Assembly: GCA_036388555.1 (NCBI GenBank)
Contig: DASVRP010000013.1
Location: 1-64,000, forward strand
Origin: UBA4665 sp036388555
GTDB taxonomy: Bacteria > Patescibacteriota > Saccharimonadia > Saccharimonadales > UBA4665
Reading direction: 5' to 3'
DNA: 64,000 nt
Of the stretch, positions 51,118 through 60,637 are shown in pieces. A program made the translations under genes and the position numbers. How positions within the stretch are numbered: position 1 is the first letter of the stretch; each line of letters starts with the position of its first letter. The notes below the pieces were generated by a model. The model worked only from the letters and a program-made list of their open reading frames with translations, ran no database searches and was not told where the DNA came from.

Positions 51118-53792
51118 TCACCCCAGTTATCCCCGATCGTCACGTCGACGTCTAGCCGCACCGGCAGCTTGTAGATGTTCTCCATGGCAGCCTTGAGCAG
51201 TGCGCTGATCTCGGGGGCATCGGCTTCGGGGCATTCGATGAGGATGGAGTCGTGGACCTGCAGCAGCTGCTTTGAGCCGGGGAAGTTCTCGTGCAGCAGG
51301 CGGTCGACTTCAATCATGGCGAGTTTCATGAGGTCGGCCTCAGTGCCCTGGATAGGCATGTTGATGGCGGCGCGCTCGGCGGCCTGGCGGACGACGAAGT
51401 TGCTGCTGTGGATGTCCGGCATCGGGCGGCGGCGGCCATGCAGCGTCTCGACGTAGCCCTGTGAGCGGGCCAATTCGCGGGTGCGGTCCATGTAATCGAA
51501 CAGTGGCCGCCGCACCTGCTTGTATTTGTTGATGAATGTCACTGCCTGGTCGCGGGTCATGCCGGTGGCGATACTCAGACCGTGCGGGCTCATGCCGTAC
51601 AGGATGCCGAAGTTGATGACCTTGGCGGCGCGGCGCATGCCTTTGGTGACGTCTTCGACCTGGCGGCCGTAGACCATGGCAGCGGTGGCAGTGTGGATGT
51701 CGGCGCCGCTGTTGAACATGCCGATCAGTTCCTTGTCGTCGGCCATGACGGCGGCCAGGCGCAGCTCGAACTGCGAGTAGTCGGCGCTGACCAGTTTGTT
51801 GCCCGGCCCGGCCACGAAAGCGTTACGGACACGCCGGCCGAGGTCGGTGCGGGTCGGGATATTCTGCAGGTTAGGGTCGATACTGCTCAGGCGGCCGGTC
51901 TGGGCGACGGTCAGAGCGAACGTGGTGTGGACGCGGGACTTGGCGTCGACCAGTTTCGGCAGCGTGTCGACGTAGGTGTTCTTGAGCTTGGCGACCTCGC
52001 GGTACTGGGTGATGAGGTCGATGATGGCATGCTGGCCGCGCAGCTTGTCGAGCTCGCTGGCAGCCGTGCTGTAGCCGGTCTTGCCCTTCTTGATACCGAT
52101 AGCCGGCAGGGCCAGCTTCTCGAACAGGATATCAGCCAGTTGGCTCGGGCTGCCGATGTTGAACTCCTGGCCGGCCGCCTCGTAGATCATCTTTTCGAGA
52201 TTCTCGATCGTCCCGTCGATCTCAACGGCGAATTTCGCCAGGTAGTCAGTGCTGAGCAGCATCCCTTCATACTCCATGCCGGCCAGCACCGGGATGACCG
52301 GCCATTCGACGTCGCGGGCCAGTTCCGGCAGTTTCGGGATTTCCTTGAGGGCTTTGGCCTGTTGCTCGTGCAGGGCGGCGATCAGCGACACGAAGTCGGG
52401 TGCACGCTCGATTATTTCCTCATCGCTCAGATCCTCCAGTGATGAACCGCTGTAATCCAGATCCTCTTCGGCCAGGCCGGTCAACGTCTGTTCGCGGCGC
52501 AGGGCGTTCAGGAGGAAGGCGCCGATCAGGACGTCATGTCCGACGGCGGGGCGGCCGACACCTAATTCCATCAGCACCTTGAGCGATGATTTGACGTCAT
52601 AGCCGATAAGGTACGCCCCGGAGCCGCCCATATACTCATTCAGCTTCCTGGAGACGGCATCACGCGGCAGTTTGGCCAGGTCGAAGCTGTAGACGTCCTT
52701 GGCGTCGGCACTCAGCAGTAGGACGCGCGGATCATGGCCGTGGCGGCCGGCAGCACGGGCGTGCAGCATGATCTGATCCGACTTGGGCAGTTCGACCGCC
52801 GCCAGGTCTTCGGCGGTCGCGATGATATGATTCGTAGCCAGTGTACCCTGTTGGAAGCTATGCTTGGCTGTCACCTCGCCCTTGACGTGCATGATTTCCG
52901 GCAGCTGGCGGACCAGGCTGCGGAACTCCAGTTTGGTCAGCATATCCAGTATCTTTTCCGGATCACACAACGTGCCATCGACTTCTTCGAGGTCCAGCTC
53001 GAGCGGCGCATCAGTCCAGATGGCACCGAGCTGCTTGCTAAGGTAGGCCAGTTCCTTGCCGGATTCAAGCTTGCGGCGGGTGGCGTCCTTGATCAGTCCC
53101 AGATTTTCATAGATGTTATCGAGCGTCCCGAATTCCTGCAACAGCGCCACGGCCCCCTTCTCGCCGATGCCCGGTACGCCGGGGATGTTATCGGACGAGT
53201 CACCCTTCAGCGCCTTCAGGTCGAGCATCTGGTCGACCCGTACACCGTATTTCGCCTCAAGCGTCTCCGGCGAGAACAGTTCGATATTGCTCAGGCCCTT
53301 CTTGAGGGCATAGACATTGACACGCTCATTTACGAGCTGCAGCATATCGAGGTCGCTGGTGATGAGCATGGTCTCGATATCACGCGCGGCAGCCTGGACG
53401 GCGAGGGTCCCCATGATGTCATCGGCCTCGTAATCGTCCATCTCGTACAGCGGCCAGCCGAAGGCACCGAGCAGCTCATGCAGTACCGGTATCTGAGCCT
53501 TGAAGTCCGGCGGCGTCGGTTTACGGCCAGCCTTATACTCGGGATACAGCTCCAGGCGGCGTCGGATGTTGGTCTTGGGCTTGTCCCAGGCGACTGCTAC
53601 ATAATCCGGCTGCAGCCGCTTGATGACCTCAAGGGCCATGGTAGCGAACCCGAAGACGCCTCCGGTCGGCGTGCCATCCTTGGTCGCCAGATTCGGCATG
53701 GCATAGTAGCCGCGGTAAAAGACCGATTTACCGTCGATGACCGCGAGTTTCTTACGGGGAGTATCGGAAGGTGGCGGGGTTTCTGAAGTCAT
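51111..53792 (-). CDS. polA: DNA polymerase I
   Basis: 893 aa. 5'-3' exonuclease about 12-300 (YRGYYAMPNL, YEMDDYEADDIMG, GDSSDNIPGVPGIGEKGA). The central 3'-5' exonuclease domain (about 320-480) lacks the DxE catalytic motif, reading IMLHARAAGRHGHD, so proofreading is probably absent. Polymerase domain about 500-893 has motif A VSADYSQFELRLAA, motif B RRAAKVINFGILYGM and motif C LQVHDSILIE. It fills gaps and removes RNA primers. It lies 26 bp after the sigma factor gene. Confidence 0.95.
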   Translation of the reverse strand: MTSETPPPSDTPRKKLAVIDGKSVFYRGYYAMPNLATKDGTPTGGVFGFATMALEVIKRLQPDYVAVAWDKPKTNIRRRLELYPEYKAGRKPTPPDFKAQIPVLHELLGAFGWPLYEMDDYEADDIMGTLAVQAAARDIETMLITSDLDMLQLVNERVNVYALKKGLSNIELFSPETLEAKYGVRVDQMLDLKALKGDSSDNIPGVPGIGEKGAVALLQEFGTLDNIYENLGLIKDATRRKLESGKELAYLSKQLGAIWTDAPLELDLEEVDGTLCDPEKILDMLTKLEFRSLVRQLPEIMHVKGEVTAKHSFQQGTLATNHIIATAEDLAAVELPKSDQIMLHARAAGRHGHDPRVLLLSADAKDVYSFDLAKLPRDAVSRKLNEYMGGSGAYLIGYDVKSSLKVLMELGVGRPAVGHDVLIGAFLLNALRREQTLTGLAEEDLDYSGSSLEDLSDEEIIERAPDFVSLIAALHEQQAKALKEIPKLPELARDVEWPVIPVLAGMEYEGMLLSTDYLAKFAVEIDGTIENLEKMIYEAAGQEFNIGSPSQLADILFEKLALPAIGIKKGKTGYSTAASELDKLRGQHAIIDLITQYREVAKLKNTYVDTLPKLVDAKSRVHTTFALTVAQTGRLSSIDPNLQNIPTRTDLGRRVRNAFVAGPGNKLVSADYSQFELRLAAVMADDKELIGMFNSGADIHTATAAMVYGRQVEDVTKGMRRAAKVINFGILYGMSPHGLSIATGMTRDQAVTFINKYKQVRRPLFDYMDRTRELARSQGYVETLHGRRRPMPDIHSSNFVVRQAAERAAINMPIQGTEADLMKLAMIEVDRLLHENFPGSKQLLQVHDSILIECPEADAPEISALLKAAMENIYKLPVRLDVDVTIGDNWGEL

Positions 53793-53818
53793 ACCACTAG
53801 TATACCCTTTCGGACTGC

Positions 53819-54898
53819 TTACTCGGTAGCAAGCTCAGTCATGTGGCGCAGCTTACTGAGTGCCTTCCCCTTGATAGTCATGATAGTCGTCGTAGGCCGT
53901 CCCAAACACCTGCTCACCTCCCTGCCGTTCAGTGGCTCTCCGGTAGTCAGCCCATAGAACATATCGATGACAGATGCTTCAAGCGGATCCAACCTGGCGT
54001 ATACCGAGTGTCTAAGGAGCTGTCTGTAACTTGCGTCCGAAGCCATTTCTGCCGGATTGAGCGACATATCATCCGGGATAAAATTTCCGAGCTCATCACC
54101 ATCCTCCGAGACCGGGGCATTCAATCTTTTTATCGGCTTCAGGACCGGCGAATGCTGCAGCTGCTGGTACGTCGTAAGTTTAGCGCTGCTCCAGTTGAGA
54201 TCGGCCGTCAGTTCGTCATCCGTCGGTTCCCGGCCCAGCGTCTGTGTCAGGCTATCCTGAGATTTGTGTAATTTTGCGAGTAATTCGGGTACATGCACCG
54301 GCGTACGGATGTCGGAGTTTTGATCTATCCGGGCTCCGCGGATAAATTTACGTATCCATGTCTGGGCATACGTGGAAAATTTGTAACCAAGTTTGTAGTC
54401 GAACTTGCGCACCGCCCGGTCGAGGCCGAGATTACCCTCGGATATATTGTCCATCATGTCCATGAGCCCGTCCTTCGTGTTGTAGCGCTGGGCCGTATGT
54501 ACGACAAGTCTGAGGTTGGCGGTCATGAACCGTTCCCAGGCTGCCTCACCACCCTCGACGAGTTGAGCGAGCTCATCTTCTGTAGGTGGCGGATCAACCT
54601 CCGTGCCAAGCTCACCGGATAGGATCTTGCCGGCATATAGCCCGGCTTCCATGCGCTGCGCCAGTTCAACTTCTTCCTCGGCCGTCAGCAGCGGCACCTT
54701 TCCGATGTCCTTGAAATAGAGTTTGGGCAGGTCGTCGATATCGACGGCGAATCCCTGCAACAGCTCGGTCTGCTGGTCGAGTATATCCTCCGGTGCCTCT
54801 ACTACTGATGCACGCATGACTAATGACAACCCGGCGCCTTTGCGCCGGGCGGACACTGTCGGACCTTCGGATGGTGATTCAATCTCAGCAAAACTCAT
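53819..54898 (-). CDS. Second sigma70-family factor
   Basis: 359 aa from the ATG at 54898; a TTG start 26 codons earlier would overlap the amidase gene. Regions are in order: 1.2 (KLYFKDIGKVPLLTAEEEVE), 2 (ISEGNLGLDRAVRKFDYKLG, FSTYAQTWIRKFIRGARID), 3 (VPELLAKLHKSQD) and 4 (LDPLEASVIDMFYGLTTGE, GRPTTTIMTIKGKALSKLRH). It is clearly distinct from RpoD at 57427-58746 and is probably an alternative sigma factor. Its targets are unknown; the adjacent amidase and polA are candidates. Confidence 0.87.
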   Translation of the reverse strand: MSFAEIESPSEGPTVSARRKGAGLSLVMRASVVEAPEDILDQQTELLQGFAVDIDDLPKLYFKDIGKVPLLTAEEEVELAQRMEAGLYAGKILSGELGTEVDPPPTEDELAQLVEGGEAAWERFMTANLRLVVHTAQRYNTKDGLMDMMDNISEGNLGLDRAVRKFDYKLGYKFSTYAQTWIRKFIRGARIDQNSDIRTPVHVPELLAKLHKSQDSLTQTLGREPTDDELTADLNWSSAKLTTYQQLQHSPVLKPIKRLNAPVSEDGDELGNFIPDDMSLNPAEMASDASYRQLLRHSVYARLDPLEASVIDMFYGLTTGEPLNGREVSRCLGRPTTTIMTIKGKALSKLRHMTELATE

Positions 54899-54924
54899 GT
54901 AGGATACGATCAGGGGGGTGTCTA

Positions 54925-55956
54925 CTACTGAGGACGGTACTCTTTCGGGCGGTCTTTCAGCGCTTTTTTCAGGCAACCTTCGAGCATGTCAAGGTTCTCG
55001 CTGGGCGCCTCACCGGTCTTACCTGTGATCGGGACGGCCGCTTCAATGCCGTTCACCAGTCCTTCAGCATAGTCTTCCTCGGCTTCGATGCTCAGCGGTT
55101 TCTTGATATCGCCACCCGTCAGGGCGCCCATCTCGTTATATACCCAGGGAACATCCTTCGACAGGATCTGCACCCACCAGGCATTGCCCTGTGCCAGATT
55201 ACGGTCTTCAAAGCTTGGCATGATATTGCTGACTTCATACCCTTCCGCTTCTGTCCTGGCTTTTGCAATCTTGTTGGCATATTCCTGGCTATCCTTAGCC
55301 GTCTGCGGGCTATCAAACACCACCTTGTCACCGTTGATGGCCGTCCGGTATAGCTTCGGGTATTTCCCATTTTTCTTGGTGCCCCGCTGGTCATAGACCG
55401 CCCGGAAATCCGGCCCGCTGCCGTGGGCATTGTGGACGCTGACGGCGATATCGGCTTTCTTGTCCTGGGCAAGCTTAGCGCGCTGTCCGAGGCTTGGTGA
55501 GTCGTCGGCATCCTGCTTCGTGAGATGTACCGTATAACCGTCGGCTTCCAGTACCTTACCGGCACACATACTGACATCTTGGACTTCCCAGATCTCGGGG
55601 TGGTTGGCGTATTCAGGTGCTTTGATCCTGAACGACTTTCCATGAGAATCCTTGACCGTCTCAACACCCGGACTCGAGCTGCCGCTGTGGCCGGGGTCGA
55701 TGACGACGACCGGGGATCCAACTTCCTCGGGAGCTGGTGATTCACTGGCAGTAGCTTCCGCCAGTTCGGCATCCATGGCATAGCGCGGGTCATACGATTT
55801 TACATATCCCTGGGCAGCGTCAACCAACCGGCCACCGGTGACGAACTGGTCACCGGCAATTGCTCCGCCGGCACCGAGTGCAGCAGCCAGGATATAAGCC
55901 GGAACACGTAGCCAGCGGCTACCTGATGATCTTTCGGGGCTGTCCAACATAGTCAT
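54925..55956 (-). CDS. Membrane-anchored N-acetylmuramoyl-L-alanine amidase
   Basis: 343 aa. N-terminal membrane segment about 20-38 (YILAAALGAGGAIAG), then an Amidase_3 domain from about residue 80. Zinc and catalytic residues are visible in VVVIDPGHSG, the Glu of IWEVQDV, VSVHNAHGSG and VYNEMGAL. It should cut between MurNAc and the stem peptide of peptidoglycan. For a bacterium living on another bacterium it might also act on host wall. Followed 26 bp later by the second sigma factor gene. Confidence 0.88.
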   Translation of the reverse strand: MTMLDSPERSSGSRWLRVPAYILAAALGAGGAIAGDQFVTGGRLVDAAQGYVKSYDPRYAMDAELAEATASESPAPEEVGSPVVVIDPGHSGSSSPGVETVKDSHGKSFRIKAPEYANHPEIWEVQDVSMCAGKVLEADGYTVHLTKQDADDSPSLGQRAKLAQDKKADIAVSVHNAHGSGPDFRAVYDQRGTKKNGKYPKLYRTAINGDKVVFDSPQTAKDSQEYANKIAKARTEAEGYEVSNIMPSFEDRNLAQGNAWWVQILSKDVPWVYNEMGALTGGDIKKPLSIEAEEDYAEGLVNGIEAAVPITGKTGEAPSENLDMLEGCLKKALKDRPKEYRPQ

Positions 55957-56030
55957 GTCTATCGACTCCTATCGTGATGACGTAGTGATTACTGCCAATC
56001 ATAGCTCACACTTGCCACTGCGTCAATTAC

Positions 56031-56621
56031 CTAGTACTTCAAAAATTTCGCAGCGATTTCCTCTTCCAGCATCGCCAGCTCATTGCCGCCGTTCTGGAGT
56101 TTGACGTCGCATTTGTCACGGACGGCAGCCATGTTGAGCGTCGCGGCATCACCAGTGGTGTGCATCTCGGCCTCTTCTTCGGCAAGGAACTCCTCGAATG
56201 TCTTTTCGTCCTCGGCGGCACGGGCGCGGGTGGCAGCGTTGCGCTGTATGCGGTCGAAGCGCAGACGCGGATCGGCGTCCACCCACCAGACCTGGCCCTC
56301 CAGCTCATGGATGCGGTCGACCTCGAAGGGGTTGCGCAGGCTGGCGACGGCCATCCCGGCATATGTGTCAGTGGCGAGCGCTGATTTGAATGATTCGAGG
56401 GCCCGGTCGATAAGTACGCCGTAACCGAATTCGCGGCGCCATTCAGCACTGAGTCCGCGCAGATGCTCGCGGTCGATCGGGTCACCACGGCGCTTCAACT
56501 CGGCACGAAGCACGTCAGTCACCGATACGAACAGGTAGCCATGGCGTTCCGCCAGGATCCTACCGACCGTATCCTTCCCCGCGCCGTTCGTCCCCGCAAT
56601 TCCTATAATAATAAGACTCAT
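56031..56621 (-). CDS. P-loop nucleoside/nucleotide kinase-like protein
   Basis: 196 aa. Walker A is IGIAGTNGAGKDTVGRIL. The VTDVLRAELKRRGDPIDREH segment and VWWVDADPRLRFDRIQRN resemble the lid of dephospho-CoA and dNMP kinases. It should phosphorylate a small metabolite, identity unknown. TATAAT at 56630-56635 lies 8 nt before the ATG, another nearly leaderless start. Confidence 0.75.
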   Translation of the reverse strand: MSLIIIGIAGTNGAGKDTVGRILAERHGYLFVSVTDVLRAELKRRGDPIDREHLRGLSAEWRREFGYGVLIDRALESFKSALATDTYAGMAVASLRNPFEVDRIHELEGQVWWVDADPRLRFDRIQRNAATRARAAEDEKTFEEFLAEEEAEMHTTGDAATLNMAAVRDKCDVKLQNGGNELAMLEEEIAAKFLKY

Positions 56622-56650
56622 CGTGTCCTATTATACCTGATAAGATGCTG

Positions 56651-57250
56651 CTAGCCGAACAGTCGGGCGCGCAGTGCCATCAGCCGGATGAGTATGGTGA
56701 CGATATGCCAGACGAGCAGTCCTGCAAAGAACCATATGACATTCTGCAGGATGACGCTCGGGCCTACGAAATCGACGAAGACAGGGCCGCGGATAACCGC
56801 AGCCAGGGGTCCGGCCAGCACGAGCGCCAGCACGATGGTCGCGACCAGGCGAAACGCAGCTCTCTGCGCCCAGTTGCGCAACGGTCTGGAACGGTCAGCA
56901 CCTTTGGGCCAGACATATTTGCGGACGGCGATATCATCATCAAGTTCGATGATGAACCGCGCCAGCGCCCGCAGGAACATATAGACGATGATGCCAACCA
57001 GCGCCCAGAAGAAACCGACGACCAACACATCGGTCTTGGATTCACCGATGGTAGACTTCAGCAGCGTATCGGCCCAGCCGGCCAGCACCCGGAACAGTTC
57101 CAGATTGCTCGGTATCTGCAGATACTCCTTGATGCTGTCGATCTGGTTCAGAATCATCGCCAGCGCCGTCAGGAAGATGCCAAAAACTGCGCTAAGCGAG
57201 CTCGGCAGGAACAGACTAAGATAATTGCGGAGCTTTGAGACGTGTTGCAT
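56651..57250 (-). CDS. Multi-span membrane protein
   Basis: 199 aa from the ATG at 57250; a TTG six codons earlier has AAGGAG inside it. Four hydrophobic segments (LSAVFGIFLTALAMIL, LVVGFFWALVGIIVYMFL, LVATIVLALVLAGPLAA, VIWFFAGLLVWHIVTI). A charged cytoplasmic or external loop lies between 2 and 3. No transporter signature recognised. Confidence 0.68.
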   Translation of the reverse strand: MQHVSKLRNYLSLFLPSSLSAVFGIFLTALAMILNQIDSIKEYLQIPSNLELFRVLAGWADTLLKSTIGESKTDVLVVGFFWALVGIIVYMFLRALARFIIELDDDIAVRKYVWPKGADRSRPLRNWAQRAAFRLVATIVLALVLAGPLAAVIRGPVFVDFVGPSVILQNVIWFFAGLLVWHIVTILIRLMALRARLFG

Positions 57251-57304
57251 TCTCCTTAAGCTTACCAAATTTACACCATTATTGATAGTTCTATGGCAAG
57301 TCCT

Positions 57305-57423
57305 GACTCAGCATGTTCCGCAGCCGGGAGGGTTGCTAGCGCCACGTGCTGTCACCGTGAAACGATTGTGTTTCACGGCTGACACACGTAAGGCGCGCTC
57401 CCGGTGCTGAATGTGCTGATGTC
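57305..57423 (-). repeat. Structured element, copy 2 of 2
   Basis: 119 nt immediately after the rpoD stop codon, same orientation relative to its upstream gene as the copy at 8701. Shared blocks are GACATCAGC, TTACGTGTGTCAGCC, GGTGACAGCACGTGGCG and ATGCTGAGTC. The second stem is CCGGGAG/CTCCCGG here and the apical stem CCGTGAAAC/GTTTCACGG, unlike copy 1 but still paired. The surrounding gap 57251-57426 holds nothing else I recognise. Confidence 0.75.
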
Positions 57424-57426
57424 AGA

Positions 57427-58746
57427 CTACTTGATGTAGTCGTGGAGTTTCTTGGCATCCTTATGCTTACGCAGCTTGGCCAGAGCCTTGGCTTCGATCT
57501 GGCGGATGCGTTCACGGGTGACGCTGAATTCCTGGCCGACTTCCTCCAGGGTATGCTGCTTGCCGTCTTCCAGGCCGAAGCGCAGTTTCAGGATTTTCTG
57601 CTCGCGCTCGGTGAGTGCGCTAAGTATCTCCTTTACTTGCTCTTTCAGGAGCTGGTTGGTGGCAGATTCTTCAGGCGAAACGGTATCTTCGTCTTCGATG
57701 AAGTCCGACAGCACAGAATCTTCCTCGTCGTCGCGGATGGAGGCGTCGAGGCTGGAGATGTCCTGCTTGATCTTCATGATGTGCTCGACCTTGTCGACTT
57801 CGATTTCCATTTCCTTGGCAATCTCTTCGTTGGATGGTTCGCGGTTCAGTTCCTGGGTCAGGCGGCGCTGGGTGCGCAGCAGCTTGTTGATGGTCTCGAC
57901 CATGTGTACCGGGATGCGGATGGTGCGGGCCTGATCGGCGATGGCGCGGGTGATGGCCTGGCGGATCCACCAGGTTGCGTAGGTCGAGAACTTGAAGCCC
58001 TTGTCTGGGTCGAATTTCTCGACGGCGCGCAGCAGGCCGGTGTTGCCTTCCTGGATCAGATCGAGCAGGTCCAGGCCGCGGCCGACGTAGCGTTTGGCGA
58101 TGGAGACGACGAGGCGCATGTTGGCTTCGGCCATCTTGTCCTTGGCCTTCTTGGAGCCGGCTTTGATCTCGTAGGCTAGCTTGAGCTCTTCCTCGCTGTT
58201 GAGCAGCGGGATCTTGCCGATTTCGCGCAAGTAGAGGCGGACTGAGTCATCGGCAACGTCATCGTCAAGATAGACGACGGCACTGCCGCTGCCAGCGACT
58301 TCAGCTTCTTCCTCTTCTGCTTCGGCGACCCAATCGTCGGTAAAGGCGGCGACGTCGGGATCAGTCGTCGTGACTTCGACGTTGGCCTCGGCAAACTCGG
58401 TATAGAGGGCGTCGAGCACTTCGGCATTTTCGGGCGTCTCGGGGATGGCAGCGAAGATCTCACGCTGCTCGATATGTCCGTCTTTCTTAGCCTTGGCGAC
58501 CAGCTGTTTCTTCAGTTCGTCCATGTCAGCAGGGGCAGCGGCGCCGGCGGCCGGAGCTTCAGGCTGCTTGCCTGCCTTGCCGGTTGCTGCAGCCGGTGTA
58601 TCCTTGGCGGCGTCCTTTGACGTGGCCGGCTTGGCGTCCTTAGTCTCTTTGGGCTGCTTCGACGGGGCGGCTTTCTTCAGTTCTTCGTTGTCGTCCTTCT
58701 TGGGGGCGTCATTGTTCGGGGTGTCGTTCTTTGTGGCTTTGGCCAT
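57427..58746 (-). CDS. rpoD: Primary RNA polymerase sigma factor
   Basis: 439 aa from the ATG at 58746, which has AGGAG 8 nt upstream; a longer frame is ignored. Residues about 1-75 are a Lys/Ala/Pro-rich extension. Sigma regions: 1.2 (DDSVRLYLREIGKIPLLNSE), 2 (DLIQEGNTGLLRAVEKFDPD, TYATWWIRQAITRAIADQ), 3 (IPVHMVETINKL) and 4 (LTEREQKILKLRFGLEDGK, TLEEVGQEFSVTRERIRQIE). It follows dnaG by 25 bp, the standard dnaG-rpoD pairing. Confidence 0.96.
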   Translation of the reverse strand: MAKATKNDTPNNDAPKKDDNEELKKAAPSKQPKETKDAKPATSKDAAKDTPAAATGKAGKQPEAPAAGAAAPADMDELKKQLVAKAKKDGHIEQREIFAAIPETPENAEVLDALYTEFAEANVEVTTTDPDVAAFTDDWVAEAEEEEAEVAGSGSAVVYLDDDVADDSVRLYLREIGKIPLLNSEEELKLAYEIKAGSKKAKDKMAEANMRLVVSIAKRYVGRGLDLLDLIQEGNTGLLRAVEKFDPDKGFKFSTYATWWIRQAITRAIADQARTIRIPVHMVETINKLLRTQRRLTQELNREPSNEEIAKEMEIEVDKVEHIMKIKQDISSLDASIRDDEEDSVLSDFIEDEDTVSPEESATNQLLKEQVKEILSALTEREQKILKLRFGLEDGKQHTLEEVGQEFSVTRERIRQIEAKALAKLRKHKDAKKLHDYIK

Positions 58747-58771
58747 GCATAATCTCCTAAGGATCCGGGCT

Positions 58772-60565
58772 TCAGGCGCCGGACTTAACTTTATTGAGCA
58801 GCTGGTCGAGCCGGATGACCCGTTCCAGCAGGCCGCGCGTCGTGACATCGTCAGCGCCAGCCATCTTGTCGGTGATTTCTAGTTTTTGGGTTTTGACATA
58901 ATTTTCTACCAGGCGGGTTTGCTGACGGTGCGCATCGCTTTGCAGTTCGACAGTCTCGATTCCCTGGTAGAGCTCCTCATAGGCTACGCTCAATATTTTA
59001 GCATAATCCGCTATTGGCCGCAATTCGTCAACCTGATTCGCTTCCCTGCCGGTAAACTCCGGGTTAGCCTTCAGAAAGCCTAGTAACGTCCGGGCATTAT
59101 CACTGAACAGCATCTCGGGCTCAACGTCGTCCAGGTAGCCGCGGAGGGCCGGCTGCATCAGCGTCAGCGCCAGCAGCTGATCCTGGATCTTGAAGTTTTC
59201 AGCCGTCTCACGGCTGACCTGCTGCGGCGTGGCGGTCTTGCGCCTGCGGGGCGCTGGCATCTCCTGGATGGTCTGTTCGTACTTGTCCTCCAGTGCATCC
59301 TGGCGGACGCCAATAATCCCGGCGATCTGTTGCAGGTAGTGGTCCTGCTCGACGCTGTCAGTCAGCTGGCGCACGACCGGCAGCAGCACATCGCTGAACT
59401 GGCGCTTGCCCTGGGCCGAAGTAATATCAAGCAGTGTCTTATACCGGTCGATCAGCCAGTCGACGGCGTACTGATGTTTCTCGATGACGTCACGCCAGAT
59501 CTGCGGGTCCTGTTTGATGAGTTCGTCGGGGTCCTTGCCGCTCGGGATGGTGATCATGCTCAGCGACACGCCGACCTTGCTGCCGACGCCGATGGCCCGT
59601 TCGGTGGCGTTCAGCCCGGCCTTGTCCTGGTCGTAACTAAGGCGGATGTCTCCGGTGAACTTGCTGAGTGCTTTGAGGTGCGGCTCGGTCATCGCGGTGC
59701 CGGCGGTGGCGACGACCTGCCGGACCCCCGCCTGGTGGCTGCTGATGACGTCGAGGTTGCCTTCGACCATGACGACGAACTTGGTCTTACGGATCGCCTC
59801 CTTGGCGAGATGCAGACCATAGACGTGACGGCTCTTATCATACAGCGGCGACTGCGGCGTGTTGATGTATTTCGGGGCGTCGTGGCCGCTGGAAGGGGCG
59901 TTTTCCTCCAGCAGCCGGGCAGTGAAGCCGATGACCCTGCCCTGCGGGTCGTGCAGCGGGATCTGCAGGCGGCCGCGGAACATATCGCGCAGCCCATTTC
60001 CACCGTAACGGCTCTGGCCGGCGCTCAAGCCCGCTTCCCGGATCTCATCCGGCGTGAACTTCTTGGACAGCAGGAAATCACAGAGTGCCGAGCCGGTATT
60101 AGGCGAGTAGCCGAGCTGCCACTCCAGCGCCGTCTGCTTGGTGAACTTACGTTTGCCAAGGGCATATTCCAGGGCCAGCTTGCTGCGGCTGAACTGTACC
60201 TGGTAGAACTTGGCGGCCAGCTCATTGGCGGCATACAACCGCTCCTTGCGCTTAGCCCTCTCGCGGGAGCCGGAGCCGCCGCGGAACTGCTCGAGGTCGA
60301 CTCCTGCCTTGCGGGCCAGCAGCTCCAGGGTCGCTTTGAAGTCCAGCCCTTCCATCTCCATTACGAAGCTGAACATGTCACCACCTTTTCCGGACGAAAA
60401 GTCGTGCCATATCTGTTTCTCCGGGCTGACGACGAAGCTTGGCGACTTTTCGGCGCTGAACGGGCTGAGCCCTTTGTAGTTCCGGCCGGCACGCTTGAGC
60501 TCGACATATTCAGCAACGACATCCTCGATGCTCAACCGGCTTTTGACTTCTTCTACGGCGTCCAT
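58772..60565 (-). CDS. dnaG: DNA primase lacking zinc ligands
   Basis: 597 aa, usual length. TOPRIM residues are intact: VVMVEGNLDVISSHQAG and LSYDQDKAGLNATERAIG. The N-terminal CHC2 zinc domain keeps its fold-typical text (NYKGLSPFSAEKSPSFVVSP, HDFSSGKGGDMFSFVMEMEG) but its ligands are gone: CPFH has become SPFS and CFGC has become DFSS. A C-terminal helicase-binding region (about 430-590) is present. DnaG makes RNA primers at the fork. Loss of zinc suggests altered template recognition. Confidence 0.95.
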   Translation of the reverse strand: MDAVEEVKSRLSIEDVVAEYVELKRAGRNYKGLSPFSAEKSPSFVVSPEKQIWHDFSSGKGGDMFSFVMEMEGLDFKATLELLARKAGVDLEQFRGGSGSRERAKRKERLYAANELAAKFYQVQFSRSKLALEYALGKRKFTKQTALEWQLGYSPNTGSALCDFLLSKKFTPDEIREAGLSAGQSRYGGNGLRDMFRGRLQIPLHDPQGRVIGFTARLLEENAPSSGHDAPKYINTPQSPLYDKSRHVYGLHLAKEAIRKTKFVVMVEGNLDVISSHQAGVRQVVATAGTAMTEPHLKALSKFTGDIRLSYDQDKAGLNATERAIGVGSKVGVSLSMITIPSGKDPDELIKQDPQIWRDVIEKHQYAVDWLIDRYKTLLDITSAQGKRQFSDVLLPVVRQLTDSVEQDHYLQQIAGIIGVRQDALEDKYEQTIQEMPAPRRRKTATPQQVSRETAENFKIQDQLLALTLMQPALRGYLDDVEPEMLFSDNARTLLGFLKANPEFTGREANQVDELRPIADYAKILSVAYEELYQGIETVELQSDAHRQQTRLVENYVKTQKLEITDKMAGADDVTTRGLLERVIRLDQLLNKVKSGA

Positions 60566-60637
60566 GTCACTCCCATATGTACCTACAAGTGTGAGGTATC
60601 AGGGGGGAATGAGCAAGCGGCCGGCGTAGGCAGTATG

